Counted from the stretch's first letter, positions 32,683-42,647 are shown. The stretch is 64,000 nucleotides of DNA from Lachnospiraceae bacterium (GCA_017472605.1 JAFUPV010000002.1:186001-250000); one strand, 5' to 3'. Notes: a model not told the origin generated them from the letters alone. Numbers and translations: made by a program.

Positions 32683-33873
32683 TTAGCAGGTGATACAGAA
32701 ATTCTCTCTTTCATTCCACGCAGCCCCAATCGATTCCAGCGTCCGCTTCATGTACCGGTGAGGAGTCGCCACACAGATTCTTGTAAATCCCGGCCGGTCA
32801 TAGTCGCTGCCTTCGCCCAGACATACATGAGCCTTCTCCTTCAGGAACTGATCCAGTTCTTCTTCCTGATCAAAATAGGCTCGCCAGTCGACCCAGAGTA
32901 TGTATGCCGCTTCTCCGCCATAGACAGCTGCCTTCGGCAGATGCTCTGCAAAAAATTCTTTCACCATCGTGATATTCTCTTCCACGTACCGATTGGAAGC
33001 CTCCAGCCATGCCTTGCCCTCCTCACTGTATGCAGCAAGCACGCACTCGTAAACCATGGGATCCATGCTGCCGTAGTGGTCTCTGGTACGGCGATCCTGA
33101 AAACGGGCGCGGAGCTCCTCATCAGCAATCAGGACATTGGCATGGTTTACACCGGTAAAGCCAAAGGATTTTCCAAGGGACGTCGCCACGATTCCATGCT
33201 TCTGTGCGCCGGGGACATCCAGATAGCAGGGACAGGTCAGTCCCTGATAGCAGTTGTCCGCAAAAATCTCGTCGGAGAACACAGTGACATCATAGCGGTT
33301 TGCCAGATCTGCCAGCTTCTCCAGCTCCTCCATCCGCCAGATCTGTCCGATTGGATTGTGCGGATTGCAGAGAATGAAGAGACGGTTCTTCGGATTCTGC
33401 ATTGCCGTCTCAATTGCGTCAAAATCCATCCGGAAGGAATCGCCTTCGCAGATCAGCGGGCAGTCCGTGGTCCGGCGGTACAGACGATCCGCAGCCTGTT
33501 TGTAACGATTGTACACCGGAGAGGTCAGAATAATTCCGTCCTCCTTGTCTGGACAGCACAGGCGAATTGCTGTTGCCACAGAATAAATCGTTCCCATCGT
33601 CGGAACAATCCACTCTGGCAGAATTTTTGTTTTTCTGCTGTTTTCCATCCACCAGACTACAGAATCGCGATATGTGCTGTCGCAGATGGTAAATCCATAC
33701 AGACCGTTCTTCGCAAAACGGATCATCGCCTCCTCAATAGACGGCGCCGTTTTAAAATCCGGCTCCGCTCCGTCCAGGCTGATGTTGCCCGCCTCTTCAA
33801 TTCCATCCGGCGTCAGCAGACGCTTCATGTTGGAAGGTCTTCTCTCAACCAGTGTTTCAAAATCAAAGTTCAT
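32683..33873 (-). CDS. MalY/PatB-type PLP aminotransferase or C-S lyase
   Basis: This ~396-residue fold-type I PLP enzyme resembles MalY/PatB cystathionine beta-lyases and related aminotransferases. Seen: NMKRLLTPDGIEEAGNISLD, TMGTIYSVATAIRLCCP, CNPHNPIGQIW, FSDEIFAD, and the PLP Lys in TSLGKSFGFTG. MalY-type enzymes split cystathionine or other C-S bonds; whether this one is a lyase or an aminotransferase is open. The start MNFDFETLVERRPSN at 33873 is chosen by family alignment; an upstream frame extends to 33915. It is the last gene of the divergent pucR-linked operon, after the cyclodeaminase-like gene, with a GC-rich hairpin (33931-33955) between them. Confidence 0.85.
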   Translation of the reverse strand: MNFDFETLVERRPSNMKRLLTPDGIEEAGNISLDGAEPDFKTAPSIEEAMIRFAKNGLYGFTICDSTYRDSVVWWMENSRKTKILPEWIVPTMGTIYSVATAIRLCCPDKEDGIILTSPVYNRYKQAADRLYRRTTDCPLICEGDSFRMDFDAIETAMQNPKNRLFILCNPHNPIGQIWRMEELEKLADLANRYDVTVFSDEIFADNCYQGLTCPCYLDVPGAQKHGIVATSLGKSFGFTGVNHANVLIADEELRARFQDRRTRDHYGSMDPMVYECVLAAYSEEGKAWLEASNRYVEENITMVKEFFAEHLPKAAVYGGEAAYILWVDWRAYFDQEEELDQFLKEKAHVCLGEGSDYDRPGFTRICVATPHRYMKRTLESIGAAWNERENFCITC

Positions 33874-33930
33874 GATTTCTTCTGTTCCTTTCCAGGTCAT
33901 ACTCCATGCATCCACAGATCAGATCCATGG

Positions 33931-33955
33931 AGTCCGGCAATCTCACTGCCGGACT
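33931..33955 (-). other. Intercistronic hairpin
   Basis: AGTCCGGCA (33931-33939) pairs perfectly with 33947-33955 around a 7-base loop, directly after the cyclodeaminase-like gene stop. There is no T-run on the minus strand. It may stabilise the upstream message or lower expression of the aminotransferase. Confidence 0.55.
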
Positions 33956-33958
33956 GAC

Positions 33959-34900
33959 TTATTTCTCTGAATTTTCGTAAACATATTTCGCGCATGCCAC
34001 GTCTTCTACCACAAGACCCAGCGCATCAAACAGCGTGATCTGGCTGTCATCCGTTCTTCCCTCAACTGTACCGTTCAGAAGCTCGCCGATGGATCCGATC
34101 ACATGATCCTCTTTAATCAGACCTTCCTGCAGCGGAATCAGATACTCGCCGCTCTCCCGCTTCATAGCCTCCGTCTGGTCCGAATACAGTCTGGAAACCG
34201 CAACCAGGTCGGAAGAAACCTCTCTGGTAACCGGTGTAAAGGTGCCGACCGCGTTGATGTGTGTTCCCGGCTTTACCATGGAAGCAAACAGGGACGGTTC
34301 TTTTGACGGGGAAACCGTGCAGACGATATCCGCATCCTTTACTGCCTCTTCCACGCTGGCGCAGACGGTAACCGGAATCTGATATTTTGCCTCCATGTCT
34401 GCCCGGAACTTCTCCGCTGCCTGGGGGAAGAGATCATATACCGTTACCGACGTGATTTCACGCACTTCACGGATTGCAGCCAGATGGGAACGAGCCTGCG
34501 CTCCGGCACCGATGAGTGCAAGACTGTGGGCATCCTTTCTTGCCAGCAGATCCGTTGCCGCCGCGCTGACTGCACCGGTACGGATCTCAGTGATGGTTCC
34601 CGCCTCAATCATACCAGCCACCGTACTGTGCTCCGATTCGAACAGCATCACATATCCAATGTGAGAGGGATATTTTGTTCCCATGTTCGGAGCAAACGCA
34701 GAAATGACCTTCGCGCCGAAATACTCGCCCACATAAGCCGGCATGAAACCAAACTTTGCCGTATTTGGCATGATCGTAATCAGACGGGGCGGCTGGGCAT
34801 ATTTCCCGTTTTCCAGTCCCATCAGCGCTTCCTTCATCAATTCAATGCAGGCCTTCGGCTGCAGAATCTCTCTTACCTGTTCTTTCTCAATGATTTTCAT
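33959..34900 (-). CDS. Ornithine cyclodeaminase / alanine dehydrogenase-family NAD enzyme
   Basis: A 313-residue mu-crystallin/OCD-family protein with the NAD-binding block LALIGAGAQARSHLAAI near residue 130 and a start MKIIEKEQVREILQPKACIE. Family members deaminate ornithine to proline, oxidise alanine or similar amino acids, or reduce cyclic imines. RTGAVSAAATDLLARKDA contains the expected substrate Arg region. It lies between tldE-like and aminotransferase genes in the operon divergent from pucR, so it probably works on an amino acid released from an imported peptide. The substrate cannot be chosen from sequence alone. Confidence 0.87.
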   Translation of the reverse strand: MKIIEKEQVREILQPKACIELMKEALMGLENGKYAQPPRLITIMPNTAKFGFMPAYVGEYFGAKVISAFAPNMGTKYPSHIGYVMLFESEHSTVAGMIEAGTITEIRTGAVSAAATDLLARKDAHSLALIGAGAQARSHLAAIREVREITSVTVYDLFPQAAEKFRADMEAKYQIPVTVCASVEEAVKDADIVCTVSPSKEPSLFASMVKPGTHINAVGTFTPVTREVSSDLVAVSRLYSDQTEAMKRESGEYLIPLQEGLIKEDHVIGSIGELLNGTVEGRTDDSQITLFDALGLVVEDVACAKYVYENSEK

Positions 34901-34917
34901 ATGTACTCCTTTATTTA

Positions 34918-36315
34918 TCAGCCGCTGATTCTCAGTTCACTCACCAACATCGACGGTCCGGAAACCTCATAGCTGTCATACATAGACATCGGCTCAAGTA
35001 TGCGGTCACGTCCCACCTGCTCCACGCAGCCAAACAGCCTGCAGACATTTCCGTTCATCGTCAGACCTTCCCACAGACCGGTCAGCTTTCCGCCTTCAAT
35101 CCGTGCCGCCTTGCACGGGAACGCAAAATCGCCGCTGACCACATTCAGCGCATGGAACTGGTCATAGTTTTCAAACACATAGACACCATCACCGCATGCC
35201 TCAAACAGTTCTTCCAGAGAAGCCTCGCCCGATTCCATTGTAAAATTCTTTGGAACGGTAACGGTAGTCGTGTGAATGTTTCCGCTGAGCAGCGCCTTTC
35301 GTCCCGCGTTTCCGGTGGACACAACGCCGTCCGCCGCCGCAGAAGCCATGTTATACATCCAGTTTTTCAGCACACCATTTTCCATCAGCGTCACATCCTG
35401 ACTGGGAACTCCTTCGCAGTCGATCTGCCAGGAAAAACCGCAGGTCACCTCATTCTTACTGTCTTTTCCGCCCTTATAGTCGCGAATCGTCACACATTGG
35501 GAAAATACCTGCTGTCCCAGTTTTCCGGCCAGAGGTGTGGAACCGCTCTGGGCACGGTTTGCCGTAAACATCTGCCATGCAGTGATCAGAATGTAGTTCA
35601 CAACGCGGGAGGAGAGCACTGCCCGGTACGTTCCCGGCTGCGTCGGGATAACCGGCAGCTCCAACAGGCTGCGCTGTCTGATTCCATCAATAAATGGTTC
35701 TGCCTTCACCTCTTCCAGATTCCGCGCAGACACAAATCCGTGGTATCCGCCGTCCATCGACACGGACACGCCATAGCGGCAGGTGGACGCTGTCACATCC
35801 ATTCCGTTGGAATTCACAAGACCCATGGTCAGGATCGTCTGTTCCAGATCAACCCGGATCCGGGCACCGTCCCTGCCGTAAGGCTTTAACTCTGCAGTCA
35901 GTTTCTTTCCAAAGTCCAGCAGCCTGCCAACTGCTGCTTCCTGGTTTTCCTCTTCCGGCGTCAGCAGAATTTCCTCTGATTCTCCCTGCGCCATTCTCTG
36001 CGCCTGCACCTGCTCCCAGACAGCCGGGGAACACATGATTTCCGGCTCTGTCCGCTGGGACGCCTCGCTGTTTCTCAGCGCCTGCGCGATTACCTCAGCA
36101 GGATTCTCATCCAGCTTCTGTGTATATACCATTCCCGTTTTTTCTCCGGAAGCGCGGACAAACAGCTCTGTCTGCTCGCTGCAGCTCATCGCGCCCGGCA
36201 CTCCATCAACCACTTCAACGGAAAGCTTCTTCTGCTTTTCCGCCTCCGCTTCCGCCGCCGTACAGCCTTCTGGCAGACCTTTCATCGCAATCCGGTACTG
36301 TTCCAGTTCTCTCAT
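34918..36315 (-). CDS. TldE/PmbA-family metallopeptidase subunit
   Basis: In E. coli TldD and TldE form a heterodimer that degrades unstructured peptides, matures microcin B17 and breaks down CcdA. TldD holds zinc and TldE lacks the motif. This ~465-residue protein lacks HExxxH and ends with MSMYDSYEVSGPSMLVSELR, as in TldE/PmbA. It follows the tldD gene by only a few bases. The ATG at 36315 is preferred because AAGGAG lies eight bases upstream; a longer frame from 36333 overlaps the tldD stop. The location beside a peptide importer and an amidohydrolase suggests it helps break down imported, perhaps modified, peptides. Confidence 0.85.
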   Translation of the reverse strand: MRELEQYRIAMKGLPEGCTAAEAEAEKQKKLSVEVVDGVPGAMSCSEQTELFVRASGEKTGMVYTQKLDENPAEVIAQALRNSEASQRTEPEIMCSPAVWEQVQAQRMAQGESEEILLTPEEENQEAAVGRLLDFGKKLTAELKPYGRDGARIRVDLEQTILTMGLVNSNGMDVTASTCRYGVSVSMDGGYHGFVSARNLEEVKAEPFIDGIRQRSLLELPVIPTQPGTYRAVLSSRVVNYILITAWQMFTANRAQSGSTPLAGKLGQQVFSQCVTIRDYKGGKDSKNEVTCGFSWQIDCEGVPSQDVTLMENGVLKNWMYNMASAAADGVVSTGNAGRKALLSGNIHTTTVTVPKNFTMESGEASLEELFEACGDGVYVFENYDQFHALNVVSGDFAFPCKAARIEGGKLTGLWEGLTMNGNVCRLFGCVEQVGRDRILEPMSMYDSYEVSGPSMLVSELRISG

Positions 36316-36332
36316 GTCATCCGCTCCTTCCA

Positions 36333-37706
36333 TTAACCAATTGCCATGTGGGAAATGCGCACCATTGGCTGCGGTGTTGTGGTCGGAACCAGTCCGGAAC
36401 CTGCGCCGCAGAATCCGCCGCCTTCAAATTCCAGCTTCCTGCCAACCCGGTCGATGCGCTTAATGATATCAATTCCGTTTCCGGTCAGCATGATATTCTT
36501 CACCTGGCGATCCAGCTTTCCGTTTTTGATCCAGAAGCCTTCCTTTACTTCCAGGGAGAACTGCATGCCGCCAAAACCGCCGCCAATGCTTGCAACGTAA
36601 AGACCTTCATCCACAGATCCAAGGATCTCCGCCTCATCATCCGTTCCCTCCGCAAGACAGGTATTGGTCATGCGGGGCACGGGCGCATAGGTATAGTTCT
36701 GACGTCTTCCGTTTCCGGTGCTCTCCATTCCAATCAGTTTTCCATAGTAGCGGTCACACATGTAAGATTTCAGCACACCGTTCTCGATCAGCACATTGCG
36801 CTGACGCGGGTGTCCTTCATCATCAATTGCGCCGGAACCATACTGTCCCGGAATTGTTCCGTCATCCACAAGCGTAACCTTCGGGCTTGCCACCTGCTCG
36901 CCGATTTTATCCACAAAAGCACTTCCCCTGTGAGCGATGGCAACCGCCTCCAGGGAATGGCCGCAGCTCTCATGCCAGAGCGTTCCGCAGCCGCCGGCCG
37001 CCAGAACAACAGGAACGGTACAGGGGCTGATTGTTCCGGCAGTGCGGATCCGATCCGTCCGGACAATCATGCTGCGGGCAAACTCCGTATAGGCACCTTC
37101 ATCTGCAAATGCCTCAAAGCCCTGCGCCTTTGTATAGTCTTCCCAGCCGCCGTAAGCATCGGCGCCGTCTGCCACAACGGCGGACATGCGCAGACGCGAA
37201 GTTACACGGCGGTCCGTCGTATAGAGACCTTCCGTGTTGGCAATCCAGACCCGCTGATCCGTGTCCACATAGCCGGTCGTTACCGAACGGACATTGACAT
37301 CCGTACTTCTCGCCGCCTTGTCAATTTTCTTCAGTACATCAATTTTCTTCTTATTTTCAACTTCCGACGGGTAGATGACAACAGGACATGGATTGTGATA
37401 GTTCTTTTCTGTCAGCACAATCCCGGATTTCGCCGCCCGCTCTTTCACCGCCAGCATCTCGGCACCCTTGTCCACCAGCTCCATCAGCGCCTTTTCCGTT
37501 GCCTGGTTGGTATATAAATATACATTCTGCAGACCATTGATCAGATACAGACCTGCGCCGTAAATGCGCAGACTCTGGATTCCCTGAACCGTTCCATTGG
37601 CACAGGGAATGTTCATCTCCTCACGATCCTCCAGAAACACTTCAGCAAACTCAATCCCTTTATCCAGCGCATGTTCCAGCACACGCTGAATTTCCGCTTT
37701 CTGCAT
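36333..37706 (-). CDS. tldD: TldD-family metallopeptidase
   Basis: A 457-residue catalytic subunit of the TldD/TldE type. The zinc motif HESCGH sits near residue 245 in GGCGTLWHESCGHSLEA, and the C-terminal blocks SIGGGFGGMQFSLEVKEG and GGGFCGAGSGLVPTTTPQP are typical. It is cytoplasmic. The partner TldE-like gene follows at once. TldD/E clears flexible peptides through a narrow inner chamber; here, with the Opp importer, amidohydrolase and amino-acid enzymes around it, feeding on small or modified peptides is a reasonable inference. The ATG at 37706 has AGGAGG-like GGAGGAG upstream. It lies downstream of the amidohydrolase in the same operon. Confidence 0.92.
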   Translation of the reverse strand: MQKAEIQRVLEHALDKGIEFAEVFLEDREEMNIPCANGTVQGIQSLRIYGAGLYLINGLQNVYLYTNQATEKALMELVDKGAEMLAVKERAAKSGIVLTEKNYHNPCPVVIYPSEVENKKKIDVLKKIDKAARSTDVNVRSVTTGYVDTDQRVWIANTEGLYTTDRRVTSRLRMSAVVADGADAYGGWEDYTKAQGFEAFADEGAYTEFARSMIVRTDRIRTAGTISPCTVPVVLAAGGCGTLWHESCGHSLEAVAIAHRGSAFVDKIGEQVASPKVTLVDDGTIPGQYGSGAIDDEGHPRQRNVLIENGVLKSYMCDRYYGKLIGMESTGNGRRQNYTYAPVPRMTNTCLAEGTDDEAEILGSVDEGLYVASIGGGFGGMQFSLEVKEGFWIKNGKLDRQVKNIMLTGNGIDIIKRIDRVGRKLEFEGGGFCGAGSGLVPTTTPQPMVRISHMAIG

Positions 37707-37773
37707 ACCAGCTCCTCCTTTTTTCAGATAATGCTCTTTCTACAGGAAATTCCTTTTTTCAGGCGGTTCTTCC

Positions 37774-38985
37774 TTACAGACAGTTCTTCTTCACATCTCC
37801 GCCGATCATCACCATTCCGATATGATCTGCATGGGCCAACAGCATGATATCCTCCAGCGGATTTCCCTTCACGATTACAAGATCTGCCAGCTTTCCAGCC
37901 TCCACGGAACCGAATTCATGGTCCGATTTCATCAGGTACGCGCCGTTGATGGTTCCTGCCTTAATCGCTTCCATGTTGCTGTAGCCGCAGCGGGTCAGGC
38001 TGTAAAACTCCTTGCCGATCTCGCGAAACGGCGTGTTGGGGGAGTTGGAATAGTCGGTTCCCAGTGCAACACGGATTCCATAGCGGTGAGCCAGTTCAAA
38101 GGAACGCTTTGAAGAATCGCCAAGCTTCGCCGCCTTTTTCATCATATGCTCCGGCAGACCTTTCATGTCGGCGATTCCAAGGGAAACAGAAAGGGTCGTT
38201 ACCAATGGAATGTTTTTCTCTGCCATCAGCTGCACGCACTCCTCGTCCAGAATCACGCCATGCTCAATGCACATCACACCGTTTTTGATGGCTTCCTTCG
38301 CGCCGGCAGTTCCGGTGCAGTGAGCCGTCACATAGGTGTTGTGGCGGGCCGCCTCTTCCACGATTACGCGGATCTCCTCCGGTGAAAATTCAATGTCATT
38401 AAAGTCATCGATGGCAGAGGACACGCCGCCGGTCGCACAGATTTTGATGAACTGCGCGCCTTCGCGGAACTGCTGTCTTGTCATCCGGTAGCATTCCTCC
38501 GGTCCGTCCACCAGACAGCCGGTCAGATCGCGCCGATTCACGTCTTCCCTGCTCATCAGCGGATCAAAGTCACAGTGTCCGGAAGAAATGCTCATTACAC
38601 GTCCGCCCGGCATGATGCGGGGACCGACGATGTTTCCTGCTTCGATAGCCTTCTTTAACGAGCTTCCAAACGCGCTCATGTCACGGACACCGGTAATTCC
38701 AGCGTCCACCAGATCCTGCAGGTCGCGAACGGTTGTCAGAAGCAGCTCATAGGGAGAATCGCCGGTGCGGTGGACGCTTTCGCTTCCTACCAGATGGGCA
38801 TGCGCATCAATGAATCCTGGCATGATGGTTCCGTCTTCCGTCTCAAATACCTCATCCGAATCAGAAACCGGATAACCGCCCCGTTCACCGACATAGACAA
38901 TGCGCTCACCATCTACAACTACCATTCCGTTCTCCAGCGCTTCATCCGCAACCGCGTCAATGACTCTTCCATACAATACTTTCAT
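37774..38985 (-). CDS. Metal-dependent amidohydrolase (imidazolonepropionase/prolidase-like)
   Basis: A 403-residue amidohydrolase-superfamily barrel. Metal ligands are seen in order: FIDAHAHL (two His), the bridging Lys in FIKICATGGVSS, TAHCTG, IEHG and the final Asp in ALGTDYSNSP. The closest groups by pattern are imidazolonepropionase-related enzymes, including Xaa-Pro and Xaa-Arg dipeptidases active on N-acyl or cyclic peptides. No signal peptide. It is the first gene of the operon divergent from pucR, so it is probably the most tightly controlled member. It likely hydrolyses an amide or dipeptide derived from imported material. Start ATG at 38985 fits the family N-terminus. Confidence 0.87.
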   Translation of the reverse strand: MKVLYGRVIDAVADEALENGMVVVDGERIVYVGERGGYPVSDSDEVFETEDGTIMPGFIDAHAHLVGSESVHRTGDSPYELLLTTVRDLQDLVDAGITGVRDMSAFGSSLKKAIEAGNIVGPRIMPGGRVMSISSGHCDFDPLMSREDVNRRDLTGCLVDGPEECYRMTRQQFREGAQFIKICATGGVSSAIDDFNDIEFSPEEIRVIVEEAARHNTYVTAHCTGTAGAKEAIKNGVMCIEHGVILDEECVQLMAEKNIPLVTTLSVSLGIADMKGLPEHMMKKAAKLGDSSKRSFELAHRYGIRVALGTDYSNSPNTPFREIGKEFYSLTRCGYSNMEAIKAGTINGAYLMKSDHEFGSVEAGKLADLVIVKGNPLEDIMLLAHADHIGMVMIGGDVKKNCL

Positions 38986-39035
38986 TCCTGTATCCTCGCT
39001 TTCCTGTCTTTTTTTATTTTACATGTGCTGTACAC

Positions 39036-39064
39036 TTGCAAATTGGCTTAAAATCAACTAGACT
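39036..39064 (+). promoter_or_regulatory. pucR promoter with TGCAAATTG motif
   Basis: TTGCAA (39036-39041) and TAGACT (39059-39064) are 17 bases apart. The -35 box is part of TTGCAAATTGG, a motif shared with the importer promoter near 46738-46750. The 111-base gap to the divergent amidohydrolase gene probably holds that operon's promoter too, which I could not place firmly. Confidence 0.6.
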
Positions 39065-39096
39065 GTAGGTATGTCTCATTCCATGGAGGTGTATCT

Positions 39097-40335
39097 ATGA
39101 CTACCACCAAAGATTTGCTTACTCTCCCTTCCCTCTCCCACATGAAGCTTCTCGGCGGAGCAAAGGGACTTTCCAGGACTGTTACCTGGCCATATGTGAT
39201 CCTCTGCCCTCCCATCGGTGAATGGGTCAGCGGAGGTGAATTTCTGATTTATTACGGCGCCAACGCCGTCGTCGAAAAAGTGGAACTGCAGCAGCTTGTA
39301 CGTGAGGCTGCCCAGAACGATGCCGCCGGAATCCTGTTTCTTGTCGGCAGGCACTACATTTTAGAAGAAAATCTGGATGAGGAGCTCTGCCGTCTGGCAG
39401 ATGAACTGGAAATCCCGGTATTCTCCCACACCAGTCTTGCTTATGTCAATTCAATTACAAAAGATATCATCAATCTGATCCAGAACGGAGACCGCCAGAG
39501 TCTGACGGCGGGAAACTTCTGGTTCTCCCTGTTTTTTGAATATACCGATACCAACGAGCTGTCTACTTTAAATCAGGCGCTGTCTCTCGGTTATCTTCCC
39601 AGCTACACCTATTGTGTCTATGTTCTGCAGATGGTCAACGCGGACAGCTATTTCCAGATGCAGGAACTGGCTCACGGAACCAATTTCACAGAAACACCAT
39701 CGGAATTTTACCGCATGCTGGCGACGAAGCTGACCTATCTCACCCGCAAAGAGACTGACAACGGCTGGCACATCGCCCAGTCTCATTCCAACATTTTTGT
39801 CCTTCCTGTCAACACGTCCTCCCGCGAACAGGCAGTTGACCAGTTTTTCCTCTCTGTCTGCCGCAGTCTGGAAGTCCAGTATCCCGGCGCCCGGTTCCGT
39901 GTCGGAAAAGGAGGCAAGCGAACCCAGTTAAGCGGTATCCGCGAATCCTTCCTCAACGCGGAGCGCTGTCTGCGGGCACGCAATCTGGTGGACAGCGGGA
40001 AAACAATCATCTCCTATCAGGATCTGGGATTCTACCAGCTCCTGTTCGAGATTCCCTACGCCAACATCACAAGGGAATATGTGGACCGTTACCTGAAGCC
40101 GGTGCTCACCTTTGACCAGGAAAACGACAGTCATCTCTACGAAACGCTCTGTATGTATCTGGCAAGCCGCTGCAACAAGGTGCAGACCGCGAAGGAGCTG
40201 TTCCTTCACCGCAACACGCTGATCGGAAGACTGGAAAAAATTGAATCGCTTCTCGGTGTCTCCCTGGAAGATTCCGAAACCCTCTTCCTCCTGCAGACCG
40301 CCGTTCACATCGAGCAGTTCCTGAGGAAGACGTGA
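39097..40335 (+). CDS. PucR-family transcriptional regulator
   Basis: A 412-residue regulator with an N-terminal PucR sensory domain (LPSLSHMKLLGGAKGLSRTV, GGEFLIYYGANA) and a C-terminal helix-turn-helix (TAKELFLHRNTLIGRLEKIE, ~360-400). PucR and relatives activate nitrogen-source genes such as those for purine breakdown. The ATG at 39097 follows GGAGG by seven bases. It is divergent from amidohydrolase-tldD-tldE and precedes the Opp/Dpp importer, which points to a role in turning on peptide or amide use. Its own promoter carries the putative operator, suggesting autoregulation. The gene ends in a GAAGACG/CGTCTTC hairpin that covers its stop codon. Confidence 0.9.
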   Translation: MTTTKDLLTLPSLSHMKLLGGAKGLSRTVTWPYVILCPPIGEWVSGGEFLIYYGANAVVEKVELQQLVREAAQNDAAGILFLVGRHYILEENLDEELCRLADELEIPVFSHTSLAYVNSITKDIINLIQNGDRQSLTAGNFWFSLFFEYTDTNELSTLNQALSLGYLPSYTYCVYVLQMVNADSYFQMQELAHGTNFTETPSEFYRMLATKLTYLTRKETDNGWHIAQSHSNIFVLPVNTSSREQAVDQFFLSVCRSLEVQYPGARFRVGKGGKRTQLSGIRESFLNAERCLRARNLVDSGKTIISYQDLGFYQLLFEIPYANITREYVDRYLKPVLTFDQENDSHLYETLCMYLASRCNKVQTAKELFLHRNTLIGRLEKIESLLGVSLEDSETLFLLQTAVHIEQFLRKT

Positions 40336-40606
40336 TTCGCGTCTTCGCTTATGCATCATCCGCAAAGCGGTTCGACTGCCTCAGCTGCATGTCTTCGGGC
40401 GGATAACCGTTTATCACTGTCTGCCGCGCTGCTTCGTAACAGAATTTCCGCGTTAATCTGCGAAACGCATCGTTGGAATTTATGGCGTCCGCCGCCGGAA
40501 CGTTCCCGTTCCGTCAGGCAGGCGCCATTTTTGTTTTCATTTCGTCCGGTTTCCCGGATTTTCATGAACGCAGTCTGCAGACTTCTCTCTGCGTTTTCTG
40601 CGCCGC
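40336..40606. other. Convergent intergenic gap without a clear gene
   Basis: The 271 bases between the pucR and importer stops hold short hairpins (GAAGACG/CGTCTTC at 40324-40347 and CCGCAAAGCGG near 40370) and no T-run. Open frames on both strands are compositional and lack ribosome sites. Confidence 0.5.
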
Positions 40607-41581
40607 TTACTTCCCTTTCATTTCCTCTGCCCTGTGGCACGCAACCATGTGGCCCGGCTCGATCTCGCGAAGCTCCGGCTTCACACTGCGGCACTGCTCC
40701 GTCGCGTAAGGACAGCGGTTGCAGAAGTTACAGCCTGCCGGCAGATTCACCGGGCTCGGCACATCACCCTGAAGCAGAATTCTCTGTCTCTCGCGCTCAA
40801 CAGCCGGATCCGCAATCGGAATTGCGGACAGCAGCGCCTTCGTGTACGGGTGATAGTTTTTAACATAAATATCCTCACTGTCAGCAATCTCAACCAGAGA
40901 TCCCAGATACATAACCGCGATACGGTCGGAAATCTGACGTACCATGGAGAGATCGTGTGTGATGAACAGATAGGACAGACCCATCTCCTTCTGCAGATTT
41001 TTCAGCAGATTAACCACCTGTGCCTGAATGGAAACGTCCAGAGCGGAGATCGGCTCGTCACAGACGATCAGCTTCGGTTCCAGTGAAAGCGCTCTGGCGA
41101 TTCCGATACGCTGTCTCTGGCCGCCGGAAAACTCGTGGGGGAAACGGCTTGCATGGGTCTTGTTCAGACCAACCATTGCCAGCAGCTCCAGCACTCGTTT
41201 TTCCAGTTCTTCGCCCTTGTACATCTTATGGATCTTCATTCCCTCGGCAACAATGTCGCTGACCACGCAGAGGGGATCCAGACATGCGTAGGGATCCTGG
41301 AAGATCATCTGCACATTTTTCGAATATTCCTTCTTCTCACGCTTGTTGTATTTCCAGATATCCTGTCCGTTATAGAGGACCTCACCGGAATCCGGACGGT
41401 ACAGACGCATGATTGTTTTTCCCAGCGTACTCTTTCCGCAGCCGGACTCACCTACCAGGCCGATGGTCTCACCCTCATACATGGTCAGGTTCACGCCGTT
41501 TACCGCCTTGAGGACTCCCCTGGGAACGCGGAAATAGGTCTTTACGTCTTTTAATTCCAGAATTACTTTCTTATTTTCCAT
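40607..41581 (-). CDS. Oligopeptide/dipeptide ABC importer ATPase, OppF/DppF type
   Basis: A 324-residue ATPase with Walker A GESGCGKST, signature FSGGQRQRIGIARAL, Walker B LIVCDEP and the family's C-terminal cysteine-rich block (CNFCNRCPYATEQC), which in relatives can bind a 4Fe-4S cluster. It pairs with the OppD-type ATPase upstream, whose gene overlaps it by 11 bases. Together they drive uptake of small peptides or nickel-like ligands through the two permeases. The ATG at 41581 opens [17 protein letters not shown]. It is the last gene of the importer operon. Confidence 0.93.
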   Translation of the reverse strand: MENKKVILELKDVKTYFRVPRGVLKAVNGVNLTMYEGETIGLVGESGCGKSTLGKTIMRLYRPDSGEVLYNGQDIWKYNKREKKEYSKNVQMIFQDPYACLDPLCVVSDIVAEGMKIHKMYKGEELEKRVLELLAMVGLNKTHASRFPHEFSGGQRQRIGIARALSLEPKLIVCDEPISALDVSIQAQVVNLLKNLQKEMGLSYLFITHDLSMVRQISDRIAVMYLGSLVEIADSEDIYVKNYHPYTKALLSAIPIADPAVERERQRILLQGDVPSPVNLPAGCNFCNRCPYATEQCRSVKPELREIEPGHMVACHRAEEMKGK

Positions 41582-42647
41582 CAGCGTTTCCCTCCCTCTT
41601 TACCGGACCGTTTCTCCGAATGCATTCCGGGTGGTTCAGCCAGCAGGACGCATAGTGGCTGTTCTCTGCCGCCTGTCCGCTCAGGCTCAGGCAAACCTCA
41701 TCATTCTCATCAAAGTGGATCTGCGGCGGCTGGCAGTCTTTACAGATGTTCATCGCATACTTACAGCGGGCAGCGAAAGCACAGCCCTTCGGCGGCGCGA
41801 TCAGATCCGGCGGTGTGCCGGGAATCGAATAGAGATCATCCGCAACCTTCTTGTCCAGACGGGGCACGCTGTTGAGCAGTCCCCAGGTGTAAGGATGCTT
41901 CGGGTTGTGGAACACGGTGTCACTGTCTCCGTGCTCAACAATCTGACCGGCATACATGACATAGATGCGGTCCGCCATGTTGGCAACAACGCCCATGTCA
42001 TGGGTGATCAGGACGATGGAGGTGTCCACTTTTTCCTTCAGGCTGTTCATCAGCTCGATGATCTGTGCCTGAATGGTTACGTCCAGCGCGGTGGTCGGCT
42101 CATCAGCAAAGAGAACCTTCGGGTTACAGATCAGCGCCATGGCAACCATGATACGCTGTCTCATACCTCCGGACAGCTGGTGCGGATAGCGCTTCATGTT
42201 TTCCTCCGGCTGGGGAAGGGAGATCAGCTTCAGGATCTCAATGGCCTTTTCCCGCGCCTCGGATTTGGAAACATGGTAGTGCTGGATGAAGGGCTCCATG
42301 ATCTGTTCGCCCACCGTCATGGTCGGATTTAAGAAGGTGAATGGATCCTGGAAGATGATGGAGAGCTGGTTTCCCTGAAGTTTACGCATCTCGGAAACAC
42401 TCAGATCAAGCAGGTTCTTTCCTTCCAGCAGAATCTCACCGTTTCTGACACTGCCGTTGGCTTTGGAGTTGAGACCGATGACGGTCTGAATGGACACGGT
42501 TTTTCCGCAGCCGGACTCGCCAACAATGGCAATGGTTTCTTTTTTATTCAAATGCCAGGTCACGCCGCGCACAGCCTGAACAACGCCCTGGAAGGTATCG
42601 AAGGATACCACTAAATTCTTTACTTCCAATAGTCTGTTATTTTCCAT
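41571..42647 (-). CDS. Oligopeptide/dipeptide ABC importer ATPase, OppD/DppD type
   Basis: A ~358-residue ATPase: Walker [10 protein letters not shown], signature [15 protein letters not shown], Walker B VLFADEP, C-terminal [18 protein letters not shown] with the conserved cysteines. The start ATG at 42647 ([15 protein letters not shown]) has GAGG nine bases upstream; earlier in-frame starts are less likely. It overlaps the next ATPase gene by 11 bases. The 145-base gap to the OppC-type gene upstream shows no strong terminator. It acts with the permeases at 42793-44657. Confidence 0.93.
   Translation of the reverse strand: MENNRLLEVKNLVVSFDTFQGVVQAVRGVTWHLNKKETIAIVGESGCGKTVSIQTVIGLNSKANGSVRNGEILLEGKNLLDLSVSEMRKLQGNQLSIIFQDPFTFLNPTMTVGEQIMEPFIQHYHVSKSEAREKAIEILKLISLPQPEENMKRYPHQLSGGMRQRIMVAMALICNPKVLFADEPTTALDVTIQAQIIELMNSLKEKVDTSIVLITHDMGVVANMADRIYVMYAGQIVEHGDSDTVFHNPKHPYTWGLLNSVPRLDKKVADDLYSIPGTPPDLIAPPKGCAFAARCKYAMNICKDCQPPQIHFDENDEVCLSLSGQAAENSHYASCWLNHPECIRRNGPVKREGNADGK

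Noticed and set aside
32758..33957. 399-codon open frame on the plus strand
   Set aside because: It is antisense to the MalY-type aminotransferase, whose PLP motifs are clear.
36120..37517. 465-codon open frame on the plus strand
   Set aside because: It is antisense to tldD and tldE, with no recognisable product.
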